This document shows, one piece after another, positions 1-8,406 of a DNA stretch of 64,000 nt. Source of the stretch: Sphingomonas parapaucimobilis NBRC 15100 (GTDB lineage: Bacteria > Pseudomonadota > Alphaproteobacteria > Sphingomonadales > Sphingomonadaceae). Below the pieces are notes generated by a model that ran no database searches, was not told where the DNA came from, and saw only the letters and a list, made by a program, of their open reading frames with translations. The first letter of the stretch is position 1; each line of letters starts with the position of its first letter. The stretch is from the NCBI RefSeq assembly GCF_000787715.1, contig NZ_BBPI01000076.1, positions 1 to 64,000 on the forward strand, in the 5' to 3' direction. Made by a program: the position numbers and the translations under genes.

Positions 1-73
1 ACCAACTTTGGCGGTCAACAACATTTTTCACATCAATGTCGTTTTTCTTGCGCGCAGATGAAACATCCTGTCA

Positions 74-1060
74 CTACGCTTCTTCCCCCCTGCCTCGCGC
101 CTCTGCCTGCTCGCCATAGTGCCGGGCCAGCATGGCGCAGGCGATCAACTGGATCTGGTGGAACAGCATCACCGGCAACAGGATCACGCCGACCTGCGCC
201 GCCGGGAACAGGACGCCCGCCATGGGAACGCCCGATGCCAGGCTCTTTTTCGATCCGCAGAATTGCAGGACAATCGCGTCCTCCGGCGACAGACGCATTA
301 GCCGTGCGATCATATAGGTCGCCGCGAGGATCAGCCCGAGCAGCAACAGGCAGAGCAGGAACAGCCGCCCGAGATCGCCCGGCGATACGCGTGTCCACAG
401 CCCTTCGACCACCGCCGCACCGAATGCGGTATAGACGACCAGCAGGATCGAGCCGCGATCGACCAGCGTCAGCACGCCTTTATGCCGACCGACAAAGCCG
501 CCGATCCATGGCCGGAGCAGATGCCCCGCCACGAATGGCGCCAGCAGTTGCAGCAGAATGCCTTCTATCGAGGCGAGCGACACCCCTGCCCCGCCCTCGA
601 CCTTCATCAGGAGGGCCACCAGGGCCGGGGTCACGAGAATGCCGAGGAGATTGGAGAAGGACGCACTGCAGATCGCCGCCGCGACATTGCCGCGCGCGAT
701 CGCAGTGAAGGCGATGGACGACTGCACCGTCGAGGGCAGCAGGGTCAGGAACAATATGCCCATGGCCAGCGACGGATCGATACCGGGCAACCGGATCATG
801 CCGAGCCCCAGCAGCGGAAACAGAAGGAAGGTCGATGCCAGCACCGCCAGATGCAGCGGCCAGTTGCGCAGGCCCGTCCAAATGGCCTCGCGCGACAGCT
901 TCGCGCCGTGCAGGAAGAAGAGCAGCACGATACCCGCGTCGGCGAGATAGCCGGCAAATGTCGCGAACGCCCCGCGCGCAGGCAGGATGGTGGCAAGGGC
1001 AACCGTCGCCAGCAGGCTGAGGATGAACGGCTCGAAGACGGAAAACAGGCGCTGGATCAT
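74..1060 (-). CDS. Bile acid:sodium symporter family (SBF-like) transporter
   Basis: Multi-pass inner-membrane protein of about 328 residues with roughly nine to ten hydrophobic segments. It matches the SBF-like branch of the bile acid/Na+ symporter superfamily (YfeH type), whose members are secondary transporters of organic anions; the substrate here is unknown. Family-like stretches include LTLLPSTVQSSIAFT near residue 95 and FCGSKKSLASGVPMA near residue 270, the latter resembling the conserved crossover segment. I chose the ATG at 1060 (MIQRLF) because it begins directly at the first membrane segment; the frame also allows an upstream start at 1090. The gene is monocistronic on the minus strand and ends close to the window edge. 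Confidence 0.85.
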   Translation of the reverse strand: MIQRLFSVFEPFILSLLATVALATILPARGAFATFAGYLADAGIVLLFFLHGAKLSREAIWTGLRNWPLHLAVLASTFLLFPLLGLGMIRLPGIDPSLAMGILFLTLLPSTVQSSIAFTAIARGNVAAAICSASFSNLLGILVTPALVALLMKVEGGAGVSLASIEGILLQLLAPFVAGHLLRPWIGGFVGRHKGVLTLVDRGSILLVVYTAFGAAVVEGLWTRVSPGDLGRLFLLCLLLLGLILAATYMIARLMRLSPEDAIVLQFCGSKKSLASGVPMAGVLFPAAQVGVILLPVMLFHQIQLIACAMLARHYGEQAEARGRGEEA

Positions 1061-1327
1061 GGGCGCTCCCCGGCTGGACGCGCTCCGCAACCCGTCAGGC
1101 CTCGCCGAAACGCCATTAAAATCGCCGGATAGGCAAATCAGGACAGCGACGCTACCCTTTGTGGATTTTCAGAAGAGGGGAAAATGGGGGGAGCATAGCC
1201 GAATCGCTCAACCCCCACTCCGATCGTTCGGCCGGTGCCGGTCTTTCCGGCGGCTTCCGCTCCCGATTTGTGATTCTGTTCGTGTGTTGGCCGACGATAC
1301 GAGCGTTCCGTACGGGAAATCGCAGCC

Positions 1328-1355
1328 AAAAAAAAGGCCGGTCTTGCGACCGGCC
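1328..1355 (-). terminator. Strong rho-independent terminator (minus strand)
   Basis: An 8-bp perfect GC stem (GGCCGGTC, loop, GACCGGCC at 1336-1355) is followed on the minus strand by eight consecutive U (the A-run at 1328-1335). No minus-strand protein gene ends just upstream of it, which is why a non-coding transcript is suspected. Confidence 0.8.
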
Positions 1356-1440
1356 GAAAGTTTTTAGGAGAGGATGCCTGAAAGGCCCGATCCTTGTGCA
1401 TCGCAGCACCGATGTTAGCAATTGCAACCTCGGCAATTGC
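1336..1440 (-). ncRNA. Candidate small RNA, possibly iron-regulated
   Basis: This is a predicted transcript of roughly 100 nt on the minus strand, ending at the strong terminator. Just before the terminator hairpin it carries CCUCUCCU (plus-strand positions 1366-1373), an anti-Shine-Dalgarno motif typical of alphaproteobacterial trans-acting sRNAs. Upstream lies a sequence resembling a Fur box (TGCAACTGATAGTAATAGC on the plus strand). The 5' end is not defined, because no convincing -10/-35 pair could be fixed. All of this is inference from sequence; no family was recognised. Confidence 0.35.
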
Positions 1441-1452
1441 AATTGCATGAAA

Positions 1453-1473
1453 TGCAACTGATAGTAATAGCAA
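1453..1473. promoter_or_regulatory. Fur-box-like operator candidate
   Basis: The segment contains TGATAGTAATAGCA, which matches one half of the Fur consensus TGATAATNATTATCA well (TGATA-T-AT) and the other half poorly. TGCAA and GCAA flanks resemble extended proteobacterial Fur sites. It sits about 15-35 bp upstream of the presumed sRNA 5' end and about 135 bp upstream of the M3 peptidase start. Adjacent CAATTGC repeats at 1418-1446 may be part of the same regulatory region. Confidence 0.3.
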
Positions 1474-1607
1474 CGGCTTGGATCATTCACCCTGCCATCC
1501 TGATCCACCATGTCGATCGCGTGGATCGGTTCGATGGACCGCAAGGGTCTTGTCGAACGCGATGCGGCTGCCGAGATGATCCCCACGACAAAGCGCAAGG
1601 ATGCCGA

Positions 1608-3623
1608 ATGACCACCAATCCCCTGCTCGCCGATACCGACCTGCCCGACTTCGCCGCGATCCGCCCCGAGCATCTGGTGCCCGCGGTCGAGCGGATGATC
1701 GCCGACGCGCGCGCCGCCGCCGACCGGATCGGCGGATCGAACGCCAGCGACTTCGGCGATGTCGTGCTGGCGAGCGAGCGGGCGGGCTTCGCGATTGCGC
1801 GGGGCTGGTCGCCTGCCGGGCATCTCCATTCGGTCGCCGACACGCCCGAGCTGCGCGCCGCCTATGCCGAGGCCCAGGCGATGCTGGCCGAATATGGCAT
1901 GGAGGCGGGCCAGGATCCGCGCCTGTTCGCCGCCTTCAACCGGGTCGACCTGACGCCGCTGACCGAGGCCGAGGCGCGCGCGGTCGAGCTGGCGCGGCGT
2001 GACTTCGCTTTGTCGGGCGTCGGCCTGGACGACGCAGCCAAGGCCCGGTTCCGCGAGATCGGCGTCGAACTGAACCGGCTGAGCACCGAATTCGGCAATG
2101 CCGTGCTCGATTCCAGCGAGGCCTGGAGCGAGCATGTCACCGACGAAGCCCTGCTGTCCGGCCTGACCGACAATGCGAAGGCGATCCTGGCCTCCTACGC
2201 CGCCGAGAAGGGGCTGGACGGCTGGCTGGTCACGCTGCGCGAACCCAGCGTGCAGGCGATCTTGACCCAGGCGGACCATCGCGACCTGCGCGCGCGGGTC
2301 GCCAAGGCCTATGCCACCCGCGCCTCCGACCAGGCGGCCGATCCGACGCACGACAATAGCGCCCGTATCGACCGTATCCTCGAACTGCGCCACGAAGCGG
2401 CACGGTTGCTTGGCTTCAACGACGCCGCCGCCCGTTCGGTCGAGACCAAGATGGCGCAGTCGGCCGACGAAGCGCTGGCCTTCCTGTCCGATCTCGCCGC
2501 GCGTGCCCGCCCGCTGGCCGAGCGCGAGCTGGCCGAAGCAAGCGCCTATGCCGCCGAAAAGTTCGGGATCGCCAAGCTGGAACCCTGGGACACGGGCTAT
2601 GTCGCCGAGCATATGCGCCGCGAGCGTTTCGGCGTCGATCGTGAGGCGATCCGCGCCTATTTCCCCCTGCCCCGCGTCATGGAGGGCACGGTCGCGCTGA
2701 TCGAGCGGCTCTATGGCATTCGACTGGTCGAACGCGCGGACGTGTCGGTATGGAACGCCGATGTCCGCTATTATGATGTGCAGGACAAGAGCGGCGAGAT
2801 CGTCGCGGGCGTCTATTGCGATTTCCATGCGCGCGCAGGCAAGCGTGGCGGCGCCTGGATGGATGTGTGCCGTCCGCGCTTCCGCGATGCCGACCGTTTC
2901 CACCGGCCCATCGCCTATCTGACCTGCAACTTCCCGCCCGCGACCGGCGACACCCCTGCCCTGTTGGCGCATGGCGATGTCGTCACACTGCTCCACGAGT
3001 TCGGCCATGTGCTGCACCACCTGCTGACCGAGGTCGACCTGCCCTCGATCGGTGGCATTTCGGGCGTCGAGTGGGACGCGGTCGAGCTGCCCAGCCAGTT
3101 CATGGAGAATTTCGCCTGGGACCGCGACACGCTGACCGCGCTGTCCGCGCATGTCGAGACGGGCGAGCCTCTGCCCGACGAACTGTTCGCCAAGATGCTG
3201 GCGGCGCGGCGCTTCCAGGCGGGACTGTTCCTGCTTCGCCAGATCGAGTTCGCGACCTTCGACCTGCGGCTGCACCGCGATTATGATCCGGTACGGGGCG
3301 GCCGCGTGATGGAGGTGCTGAACGATGTTCGCGATGAGGTGTCGGTGATTCGGCCACCCGAGTGGAATCGCTTCCCGCACAGCTTCAGCCATGTCTTCGC
3401 GGGCGGCTATGCGGCGGGCTATTACAGCTATCTCTGGGCCGAGCTGCTGTCGGCGGATGCCTTCGCCGCCTTTGCCGAGGAAGGCCAGGCGGCGGGCGAT
3501 CGGTTCCGGCGCGAAGTGCTGGCACGCGGGGCGAGCCGTCCGGCGGCCGAGAATTTCCGCGCTTTCCGCGGCCGCGCGCCGGAGCCGGATGCCTTGCTGC
3601 GCCATCACGGGCTGGCGGCCTGA
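1608..3623 (+). CDS. dcp: M3 family metallopeptidase (oligopeptidase / dipeptidyl carboxypeptidase)
   Basis: Zinc peptidase of about 671 residues, in the size range of Dcp and oligopeptidase A, which degrade short peptides. The zinc motif HEFGH lies at residues 463-467 (LLHEFGHVLHH). The third ligand is expected in the following VEWDAVELPSQ stretch, and the C-terminal HSFSHVFAGGYAAGYYSYLW segment is typical of the family's substrate-binding loop. The ATG at 1608 is chosen over an in-frame upstream extension to 1422, because the extension is low-quality sequence overlapping the regulatory region. No signal peptide is seen, so a cytoplasmic location is likely. Whether it is Dcp or PrlC by specificity cannot be told from the sequence. 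Confidence 0.9.
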   Translation: MTTNPLLADTDLPDFAAIRPEHLVPAVERMIADARAAADRIGGSNASDFGDVVLASERAGFAIARGWSPAGHLHSVADTPELRAAYAEAQAMLAEYGMEAGQDPRLFAAFNRVDLTPLTEAEARAVELARRDFALSGVGLDDAAKARFREIGVELNRLSTEFGNAVLDSSEAWSEHVTDEALLSGLTDNAKAILASYAAEKGLDGWLVTLREPSVQAILTQADHRDLRARVAKAYATRASDQAADPTHDNSARIDRILELRHEAARLLGFNDAAARSVETKMAQSADEALAFLSDLAARARPLAERELAEASAYAAEKFGIAKLEPWDTGYVAEHMRRERFGVDREAIRAYFPLPRVMEGTVALIERLYGIRLVERADVSVWNADVRYYDVQDKSGEIVAGVYCDFHARAGKRGGAWMDVCRPRFRDADRFHRPIAYLTCNFPPATGDTPALLAHGDVVTLLHEFGHVLHHLLTEVDLPSIGGISGVEWDAVELPSQFMENFAWDRDTLTALSAHVETGEPLPDELFAKMLAARRFQAGLFLLRQIEFATFDLRLHRDYDPVRGGRVMEVLNDVRDEVSVIRPPEWNRFPHSFSHVFAGGYAAGYYSYLWAELLSADAFAAFAEEGQAAGDRFRREVLARGASRPAAENFRAFRGRAPEPDALLRHHGLAA

Positions 3624-3631
3624 CGCCGATA

Positions 3632-3656
3632 CCGGGGCCGTCATCGGCGGCCCCGG
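3632..3656 (+). terminator. GC hairpin after the M3 peptidase
   Basis: CCGGGGCC pairs with GGCCCCGG eight bases after the stop codon. There is no U-run, so it may be only a transcript-stabilising hairpin. Confidence 0.35.
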
Positions 3657-3755
3657 CTTCATTCCCAGATGCAATCTGGATTATATAGAAAAATCCATTT
3701 CTCTACAGCTTCTTAACCACCCTCACCCAAATTGGGGCGGTAGGGAGGAAGCGTC

Positions 3756-5216
3756 GTGAGCGGATCGGACCATATTGATTTTGAACAGCGACTGGCGGCA
3801 TTCGGCTATCGCGCCGGAAGCTATGCCTCATTTCCGACGATCAAGCGCGCGATCGAGCGGCATGCGCCCGCCGCGCTGACCGCGCTCTACCGGCATATCG
3901 CCGCCACCACGCAGATACGGGGGCTGTTTTCTTCACAGGCGCGGATGGATCATGCCCGCGACAAGCAGATGGAGCATTGGCGCAAGCTGTTCTCCCGCCC
4001 GCTGGATCGCGATTATGCCGCCGCCTCGACCCATATCGGACAGGTCCATGCGCGGATCGGGCTGGCGCCGACCTGGTATATCAGCGGCTATGCCCGGATG
4101 TTGGAATATGTCCTGCCCAGGCTGATCCTGGGTCGATTGCTCTGGCCGTTCGGCGCACGGCGCCGGGCGCGGGCGACGACCGCGCTGGTCAAGGCGTCGC
4201 TGATCGACATGGACATTGCGCTGGCCTCCTATTTCGAGGCCGAGCAGGCGGGACGCCGTGCGGTGATCGAACGCTGCGGCGCAATCTTCGACCGGATGGC
4301 CAAGGGCGACCTGACCGCCTCGCTCGACGGCCTACCGTCTGAATATCAGGCGCTGGCCGACAGTTTCGAGGCGATGCGCGCCCAGATGTGCGCGACGCTG
4401 GGCGTGGTCACCCAGTCCGGCGAGCATATCCGCATCGGCTCTGGTGACATTCGTCAGGCATCGGACGACCTGTCCGACCGCACCAAGCAGCAGGCCGCTT
4501 CGCTGGAGGAAACCGCCGCCGCGATGCAGCAGATCACCTCGACCGTCCGCCAGACGGCCGACGGTGCCTCGCGCGCCAACCGGATCGTCGGCGAGGCGCG
4601 GGCCGAGGCCGAGGAGTCGGGCCAGATCGTCCGCCGCGCGGTCGAGGCCATGGGCGGCATCGAGCGTTCGTCGTCGGAGATCAGCGAGATCATCAGCGTC
4701 ATCGACGGCATCTCGTTCCAGACCAACCTGCTCGCGCTGAATGCCGGTGTCGAGGCCGCCCGGGCGGGCGAAGCGGGCAAGGGCTTTGCCGTCGTCGCCA
4801 GCGAAGTGCGCGCGCTCGCCCAGCGCTCGGCCGAAGCGGCCAAGGATGTAAAGACGCGCATCCTCGCCTCCTCCGATCAGGTCGGCGCGGGCGTCGAACT
4901 GGTCAACGAGGCGGGTGACGCGCTGCAACGGATCATCGGCCGGATCGGCGAGATCAGCGACCTGGTGTCGCAGATCGCGGCCTCGGCCAGCCAGCAGTCG
5001 ATCGGTCTGCAACAGGTCAATACCGCCGTCGCCGAGATGGACGGCGTGACCCAGCGCAATGCCGCCATGGTCGAACAGGCCACCGACGCCGCCCGCACCC
5101 TGGCGCAGGAAGCCGAGACGCTGGCCCGCGAAGTCGCCCGCTTCCGCCTGGCCGACATCAGCGGCGACCCGCGCAACCCGGTCCACCAGATGCAGCGACG
5201 CCTCGCCGCGGTCTGA
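3756..5216 (+). CDS. Globin-coupled methyl-accepting chemotaxis protein (HemAT-like)
   Basis: Soluble 486-residue receptor with no membrane segment. Residues about 15-165 form a protoglobin domain; the segment GQVHARIGLAPTWYISGY carries the expected proximal haem histidine. Residues about 225-470 are a classic MCP signalling domain with the hairpin tip around FQTNLLALNAGVEAARAGEAGKGFAVVASEVR. By family knowledge it should sense O2 and signal to CheA. The start is GTG at 3756, preceded by AGGGAGGA at 3742-3749. No chemotaxis genes adjoin it; a second MCP lies at 45.3 kb. Confidence 0.92.
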   Translation: MSGSDHIDFEQRLAAFGYRAGSYASFPTIKRAIERHAPAALTALYRHIAATTQIRGLFSSQARMDHARDKQMEHWRKLFSRPLDRDYAAASTHIGQVHARIGLAPTWYISGYARMLEYVLPRLILGRLLWPFGARRRARATTALVKASLIDMDIALASYFEAEQAGRRAVIERCGAIFDRMAKGDLTASLDGLPSEYQALADSFEAMRAQMCATLGVVTQSGEHIRIGSGDIRQASDDLSDRTKQQAASLEETAAAMQQITSTVRQTADGASRANRIVGEARAEAEESGQIVRRAVEAMGGIERSSSEISEIISVIDGISFQTNLLALNAGVEAARAGEAGKGFAVVASEVRALAQRSAEAAKDVKTRILASSDQVGAGVELVNEAGDALQRIIGRIGEISDLVSQIAASASQQSIGLQQVNTAVAEMDGVTQRNAAMVEQATDAARTLAQEAETLAREVARFRLADISGDPRNPVHQMQRRLAAV

Positions 5217-5573
5217 TCCTCACCCCCCGAGGACAAACTGGGCTCCGGCGCAGGTCGGGGCCTTTTTCTTTTTGTTGGGCGACAGCCATATGTACGCCCC
5301 CACCCGTTCGCGCTGAGCGAAGTCAAAGCGCACAGCCCGCTGTTGCGGCTTGGGTGAAGCTCATCCCATGATGACAGTGGAAGAACCAATGCGAGCCCCT
5401 CCCCTGAAGGGGAGGGGTGTGTCCATCTCATGCCATCGCACTCAGGCTGAACGGTGGTCGAGGGGAAATGTCGCGACGGTTTGCATGAAGCTTCAGGGCA
5501 CATGACGCATTTCGAAACGACAAAACCCACCCGTTGACGATCAGGGACGGTCAAATCAGGATTGCCGGAAGGA
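5217..5573. other. Intergenic region with terminator and degenerate repeats
   Basis: No gene is seen. The stretch contains a terminator at 5241-5275, a degenerate copy of the GTTCAGCCTGAGCGAAGTCGAAG-type repeat (5304-5330, partner near 5443-5467) and a CCCCTCCCCTGAAGGGGAGGGG palindrome near 5397-5418. Confidence 0.6.
5241..5275 (+). terminator. Rho-independent terminator of the globin-coupled MCP
   Basis: The stem GGCTCCG/CGGGGCC (seven pairs, one G-U) is followed by TTTTTCTTTTT, 24 bp after the stop codon. Confidence 0.7.
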
Positions 5574-5649
5574 TGGTGGAGCCGAGGGGGATCGAACCCC
5601 TGACCTCTGCAATGCCATTGCAGCGCTCTCCCAACTGAGCTACGGCCCC
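5574..5649 (-). tRNA. tRNA-Ala (GGC anticodon)
   Basis: 76-nt tRNA with encoded CCA. It has acceptor GGGGCCG, anticodon stem-loop CTGCA-ATGGCAT-TGCAG giving GGC, and T-arm GGGGTTCGATCCCC. It is the downstream member of a tandem pair on the minus strand and differs from the other copy by one base in the D-loop. Confidence 0.97.
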
Positions 5650-5725
5650 ATCGATTTCGGCGCGCGTCCGGCGGGATGCGGACTGGCCTGTCAGCGCATC
5701 ATGAGATGCGGCTATTCCGGCGGAA

Positions 5726-5801
5726 TGGTGGAGCCGAGGGGGATCGAACCCCTGACCTCTGCAATGCCATTGCAGCGCTCTCCCAGCTGAGCTACGGCCC
5801 C
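5726..5801 (-). tRNA. tRNA-Ala (GGC anticodon), second copy
   Basis: 76-nt tRNA with encoded CCA, identical to the copy at 5574-5649 except for a single D-loop base (plus strand CCCAGCTGAG versus CCCAACTGAG). The 76-bp spacer between the two copies is unrelated in sequence. The pair is probably transcribed together from a promoter between 5802 and 5840. Confidence 0.97.
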
Positions 5802-5839
5802 GTTCCGCTGTGGAGGCAGCCCACTAGCGGGGCCGCCGT

Positions 5840-5876
5840 GGCTCGGCAAGCACTTTTTTCAAGCACCCGCCGAGCC
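5840..5876 (-). terminator. Hairpin after the FYDLN protein gene
   Basis: GGCTCGGC pairs with GCCGAGCC in the gap between the FYDLN gene stop and the tRNA-Ala pair. The loop contains an A6/T6 run, but no U-tract follows the stem. It could end the protein transcript or separate it from the tRNAs. Confidence 0.35.
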
Positions 5877-5888
5877 CGTTCGGGCAAC

Positions 5889-6212
5889 TTAGTGTTCGTC
5901 GTCCTCGCTGGACGTTTCCACGCCCAGATCGTCGTCGCCGCCCAGATCGACTTCATCGTCGGGCGAGGGCTCTTCGTCTTCACCGGTGATGTCCAGATCC
6001 TCGTCGTCGCCGCCCGCCAGATCGCTGTCGGCTTCCTTGCTCTCCGGCTTGGCCTGCTCGAACGGCAGGGGCTGCTTGGACTTCAGGATGGGCTCGGGCT
6101 CCCACTGAGTCCCGCAATTGATGCAGGTGACGGGGTCGTCCTTTTCGAGGTCGTAGAAACGCGTCGCGCATTTCGGGCACGTACGCTTCGTGCCCCATTC
6201 CGGCTTGATCAT
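5889..6212 (-). CDS. TIGR02300 family protein (FYDLN acid domain)
   Basis: Small protein of about 107 residues. The N-terminus WGTKRTCPKCATRFYDLEKDDPVTC carries two CxxC pairs (CPKC and CINC) that probably bind zinc, plus the family's FYDL signature. The C-terminal half is extremely acidic (runs of D/E after residue 60). The family is widespread in alphaproteobacteria; its function is unknown. The ATG at 6212 is preferred because the AAAGG motif lies 10 nt upstream; an ATG at 6221 is only one base from that motif. It is divergent from aroA. Confidence 0.88.
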   Translation of the reverse strand: MIKPEWGTKRTCPKCATRFYDLEKDDPVTCINCGTQWEPEPILKSKQPLPFEQAKPESKEADSDLAGGDDEDLDITGEDEEPSPDDEVDLGGDDDLGVETSSEDDEH

Positions 6213-6308
6213 GCCGTTCATACCTTTCGGAATTGGGTTTTCCGCCGGAGCGAAAAGTGGGCGCGCCTTGCCACAGCGCAAGGCCCCTGTCAAAAGCCCG
6301 CGCCATCT

Positions 6309-7640
6309 ATGGCGCACACCCTTCCCCAGCCTCGCACCGTGCGAGCCGCCGCCGCCCTTCGCGGCACCATCGCCGTTCCGGGCGACAAATCGATCAGCCA
6401 TCGCTCGCTGATGCTCTCCGCGCTCGCGGTCGGTGAAAGCCGGGTCGAGGGGCTGCTGGAGGGGGAGGATGTACTCGCCACCGCCGCCGCGATGCGCGCA
6501 ATGGGCGCGGACATCGTTCGGCAGGATGACGGGGTGTGGGTGATCCATGGTGTCGGCGTGGGCGGGCCGCTCCAGCCCGAGACCGCGCTCGACATGGGCA
6601 ATTCGGGCACCTCGACGCGCCTGCTGATGGGGCTGGTCGCCAGCCATCCGATCACCGCGACGTTCATCGGCGACGCCTCGCTGTCCAAGCGGCCGATGGG
6701 CCGCGTCATCGAGCCGCTGTCGCAAATGGGTGCCGAGTTTCAGGACACGCCGGGCGGCCGCCTGCCCCTGATGGTCCGGGGCATCAGCCCGGCGGTGCCG
6801 ATCCGCTACACCCTGCCCGTCGCCTCGGCACAGGTGAAGTCGGCGATCCTGCTGGCGGGCCTGAACACGCCGGGCGAGACCACGGTGATCGAGCCGATCG
6901 CCACCCGCGACCATAGCGAGCGGATGCTGGCAGGCTTCGGCGCAGAGCTGACCGTCACCCCCTCGCCCGAGGGCAAGGTCATCACGATTCGCGGCCAGGC
7001 CGAATTGAAGCCGCAGAATATCGTCGTGCCGGGCGACCCGTCCTCGGCGGCCTTCTGGCTGGTCGCGGGCTCGATCGTGCCCGGCGCAGACGTGACCATC
7101 ACCAATGTCGGCATGAACCCGACCCGCACCGGCATCATCGAAGCACTCAAGATGATGGGCGCCGACATCACCGAACTGGACGCCCGCACCGTCGGCGGCG
7201 AGCCGGTCGCCGACCTGCGTGTCCGCCACGCACCCCTGTCGGCGATCGAGGTTCCGCCCGAGCTGACGCCCAGCATGATCGACGAATACCCCGTGCTATT
7301 CGTCGCCGCCGCATTCGCGACCGGCACGACCATCGCCCGCGGTGCGGAGGAACTGCGCGTCAAGGAATCGGACCGCATCACCGCCATGGCCGATGCGCTC
7401 GGCGCCTGCGGTGTCCGTTGTGAGGAATTCGAGGACGGCATGGCCGTGACCGGCACCGGCGGCGAACCGATCCCCGGCGGCGCGACCATCGCCACGCTGC
7501 TCGACCACCGGATCGCGATGAGCATGACCATCGCCGCGCTCAACGCCCGCGATCCCATCACGCTGGATGACGCGGCACCCGTCGCGACCAGCTATCCCAT
7601 CTTCTTCGACACGCTGGAGAAGCTGGGGGCGATGGCATGA
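6309..7640 (+). CDS. aroA: 3-phosphoshikimate 1-carboxyvinyltransferase (EPSP synthase)
   Basis: Condenses shikimate-3-phosphate and PEP in the sixth step of the shikimate pathway. The 443-residue length is typical. Visible motifs are GDKSISHR near residues 25-32, GNSGTSTRL near residue 97, SAQVKSAILLAGL around 175 and KESDRI near 353. The ATG at 6309 (MAHTLPQP) is selected over a long upstream frame that crosses the tRNA genes. The stop overlaps the cmk start by 4 bp (ATGA), indicating translational coupling in the conserved aroA-cmk-rpsA-ihfB order. The Gly/Ala residue set was not classified by herbicide-sensitivity type. Confidence 0.97.
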   Translation: MAHTLPQPRTVRAAAALRGTIAVPGDKSISHRSLMLSALAVGESRVEGLLEGEDVLATAAAMRAMGADIVRQDDGVWVIHGVGVGGPLQPETALDMGNSGTSTRLLMGLVASHPITATFIGDASLSKRPMGRVIEPLSQMGAEFQDTPGGRLPLMVRGISPAVPIRYTLPVASAQVKSAILLAGLNTPGETTVIEPIATRDHSERMLAGFGAELTVTPSPEGKVITIRGQAELKPQNIVVPGDPSSAAFWLVAGSIVPGADVTITNVGMNPTRTGIIEALKMMGADITELDARTVGGEPVADLRVRHAPLSAIEVPPELTPSMIDEYPVLFVAAAFATGTTIARGAEELRVKESDRITAMADALGACGVRCEEFEDGMAVTGTGGEPIPGGATIATLLDHRIAMSMTIAALNARDPITLDDAAPVATSYPIFFDTLEKLGAMA

Positions 7641-8272
7641 TCATCGCCGTTGACGGTCCGGCGGCCAGCGGCAAGGGCACCATCGCCCGCGCGCTGGCCC
7701 GGCATTATGGGCTGCCGCATCTCGACACCGGCCTGCTCTACCGCGCGGTGGCGGCGACGGTGCGGCAGATGCATCTCGACCCGACCAGGGAAGCCGACGC
7801 CGTGGCCGCGTGCAGCTTCGACGACAGTCTGCTCGCCGATCCCTCCTTGCGGGACGATGAGACGGGCAAGCTCGCCTCGGTCGTGTCGGCGCATCCGCTG
7901 GTTCGCGCCGCCCTGCTCCAGCGGCAGAAGCGATTCGCGCAGCAGCCCGGCGGCGCGATCCTCGACGGACGCGACATCGGCACGGTCATCGCGCCCGACG
8001 CGGATGCCAAACTGTTCGTGAAGGCGACCTCGCAGGTCCGCGCCCGGCGGCGGCATAACGAACTGGTCAAGAACGGCGCCGACGTGTCGTTCGAACAGGT
8101 GCTCGCCGACATCCGCGCCCGCGACGAACGTGACAGCGGCCGGGCGACCGCCCCCCTCACCCAGGCGGCGGATGCGGCGGCGCTGGACACCTCCAGCCTC
8201 ACGATCGAGGCGGCCGTGGCCCGCGCGATCCAGTTCGTCGACGCCCAGGTGGCGGCTAAGGCGCGCCAGTAG
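7637..8272 (+). CDS. cmk: Cytidylate kinase
   Basis: 211-residue (d)CMP kinase for pyrimidine nucleotide synthesis. The P-loop GPAASGKGT lies at residues 7-15. HLDTGLLYRAVA near residue 35 and LDGRDIGTVIAPDADAKLF near 115 are the family's CMP-binding and LID-region signatures. The start overlaps aroA by four bases. A repeat element follows immediately after the stop, separating it from rpsA by 386 bp. Confidence 0.96.
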   Translation: MIIAVDGPAASGKGTIARALARHYGLPHLDTGLLYRAVAATVRQMHLDPTREADAVAACSFDDSLLADPSLRDDETGKLASVVSAHPLVRAALLQRQKRFAQQPGGAILDGRDIGTVIAPDADAKLFVKATSQVRARRRHNELVKNGADVSFEQVLADIRARDERDSGRATAPLTQAADAAALDTSSLTIEAAVARAIQFVDAQVAAKARQ

Positions 8273-8275
8273 CAT

Positions 8276-8406
8276 TCCTCCCCTGCAAGGGGAGGTGGCA
8301 GCGCGCCAGCGCTGACGGAGGGGGGCCAGCCCCAAGGGATGTCACTTGCGGCACGCCCCCTCCACCACCGCTTCGCGGCGGTCCCTCTCCCCGTGCCGGG
8401 GAGGAC
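8276..8406. repeat. Short palindromic intergenic repeat, type B
   Basis: The element begins with CTCCCCTGCAAGGGGAGGTGG, continues with a GCGCCAGCGCTGACGGAGGGGG-like segment and ends with CCCCCTCCACC...CTTCGC...CTCCCCGTGCCGGGGAGGA. A second copy with the same order of blocks is at 19583-19709 and a fragment at 32290-32308. It resembles abundant intergenic repeats of sphingomonads. It probably folds into a long hairpin when transcribed. Confidence 0.75.

Larger units (their letters stand above)
1061..1607. other. Intergenic region holding an sRNA candidate
   Basis: No protein gene is convincing in this 547-bp gap between divergent genes. It contains a strong minus-strand terminator at 1328-1355, repeated CAATTGC motifs at 1418-1446 and a Fur-box-like sequence at 1453-1473. 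Together these suggest a short minus-strand transcript, listed separately. The rest has no recognised feature. Confidence 0.5.

Noticed and set aside
1374..1418. A 14-codon plus-strand frame preceded by AGGAGAGG
   Set aside because: The ribosome-like sequence touches the start codon, leaving no spacing, and is better explained as the complement of the anti-Shine-Dalgarno motif of the minus-strand sRNA candidate.
1152..3674. An 840-codon minus-strand frame opposite the M3 peptidase
   Set aside because: Antisense shadow with Arg/Gly/Gln-rich low-complexity translation and no recognisable motifs.
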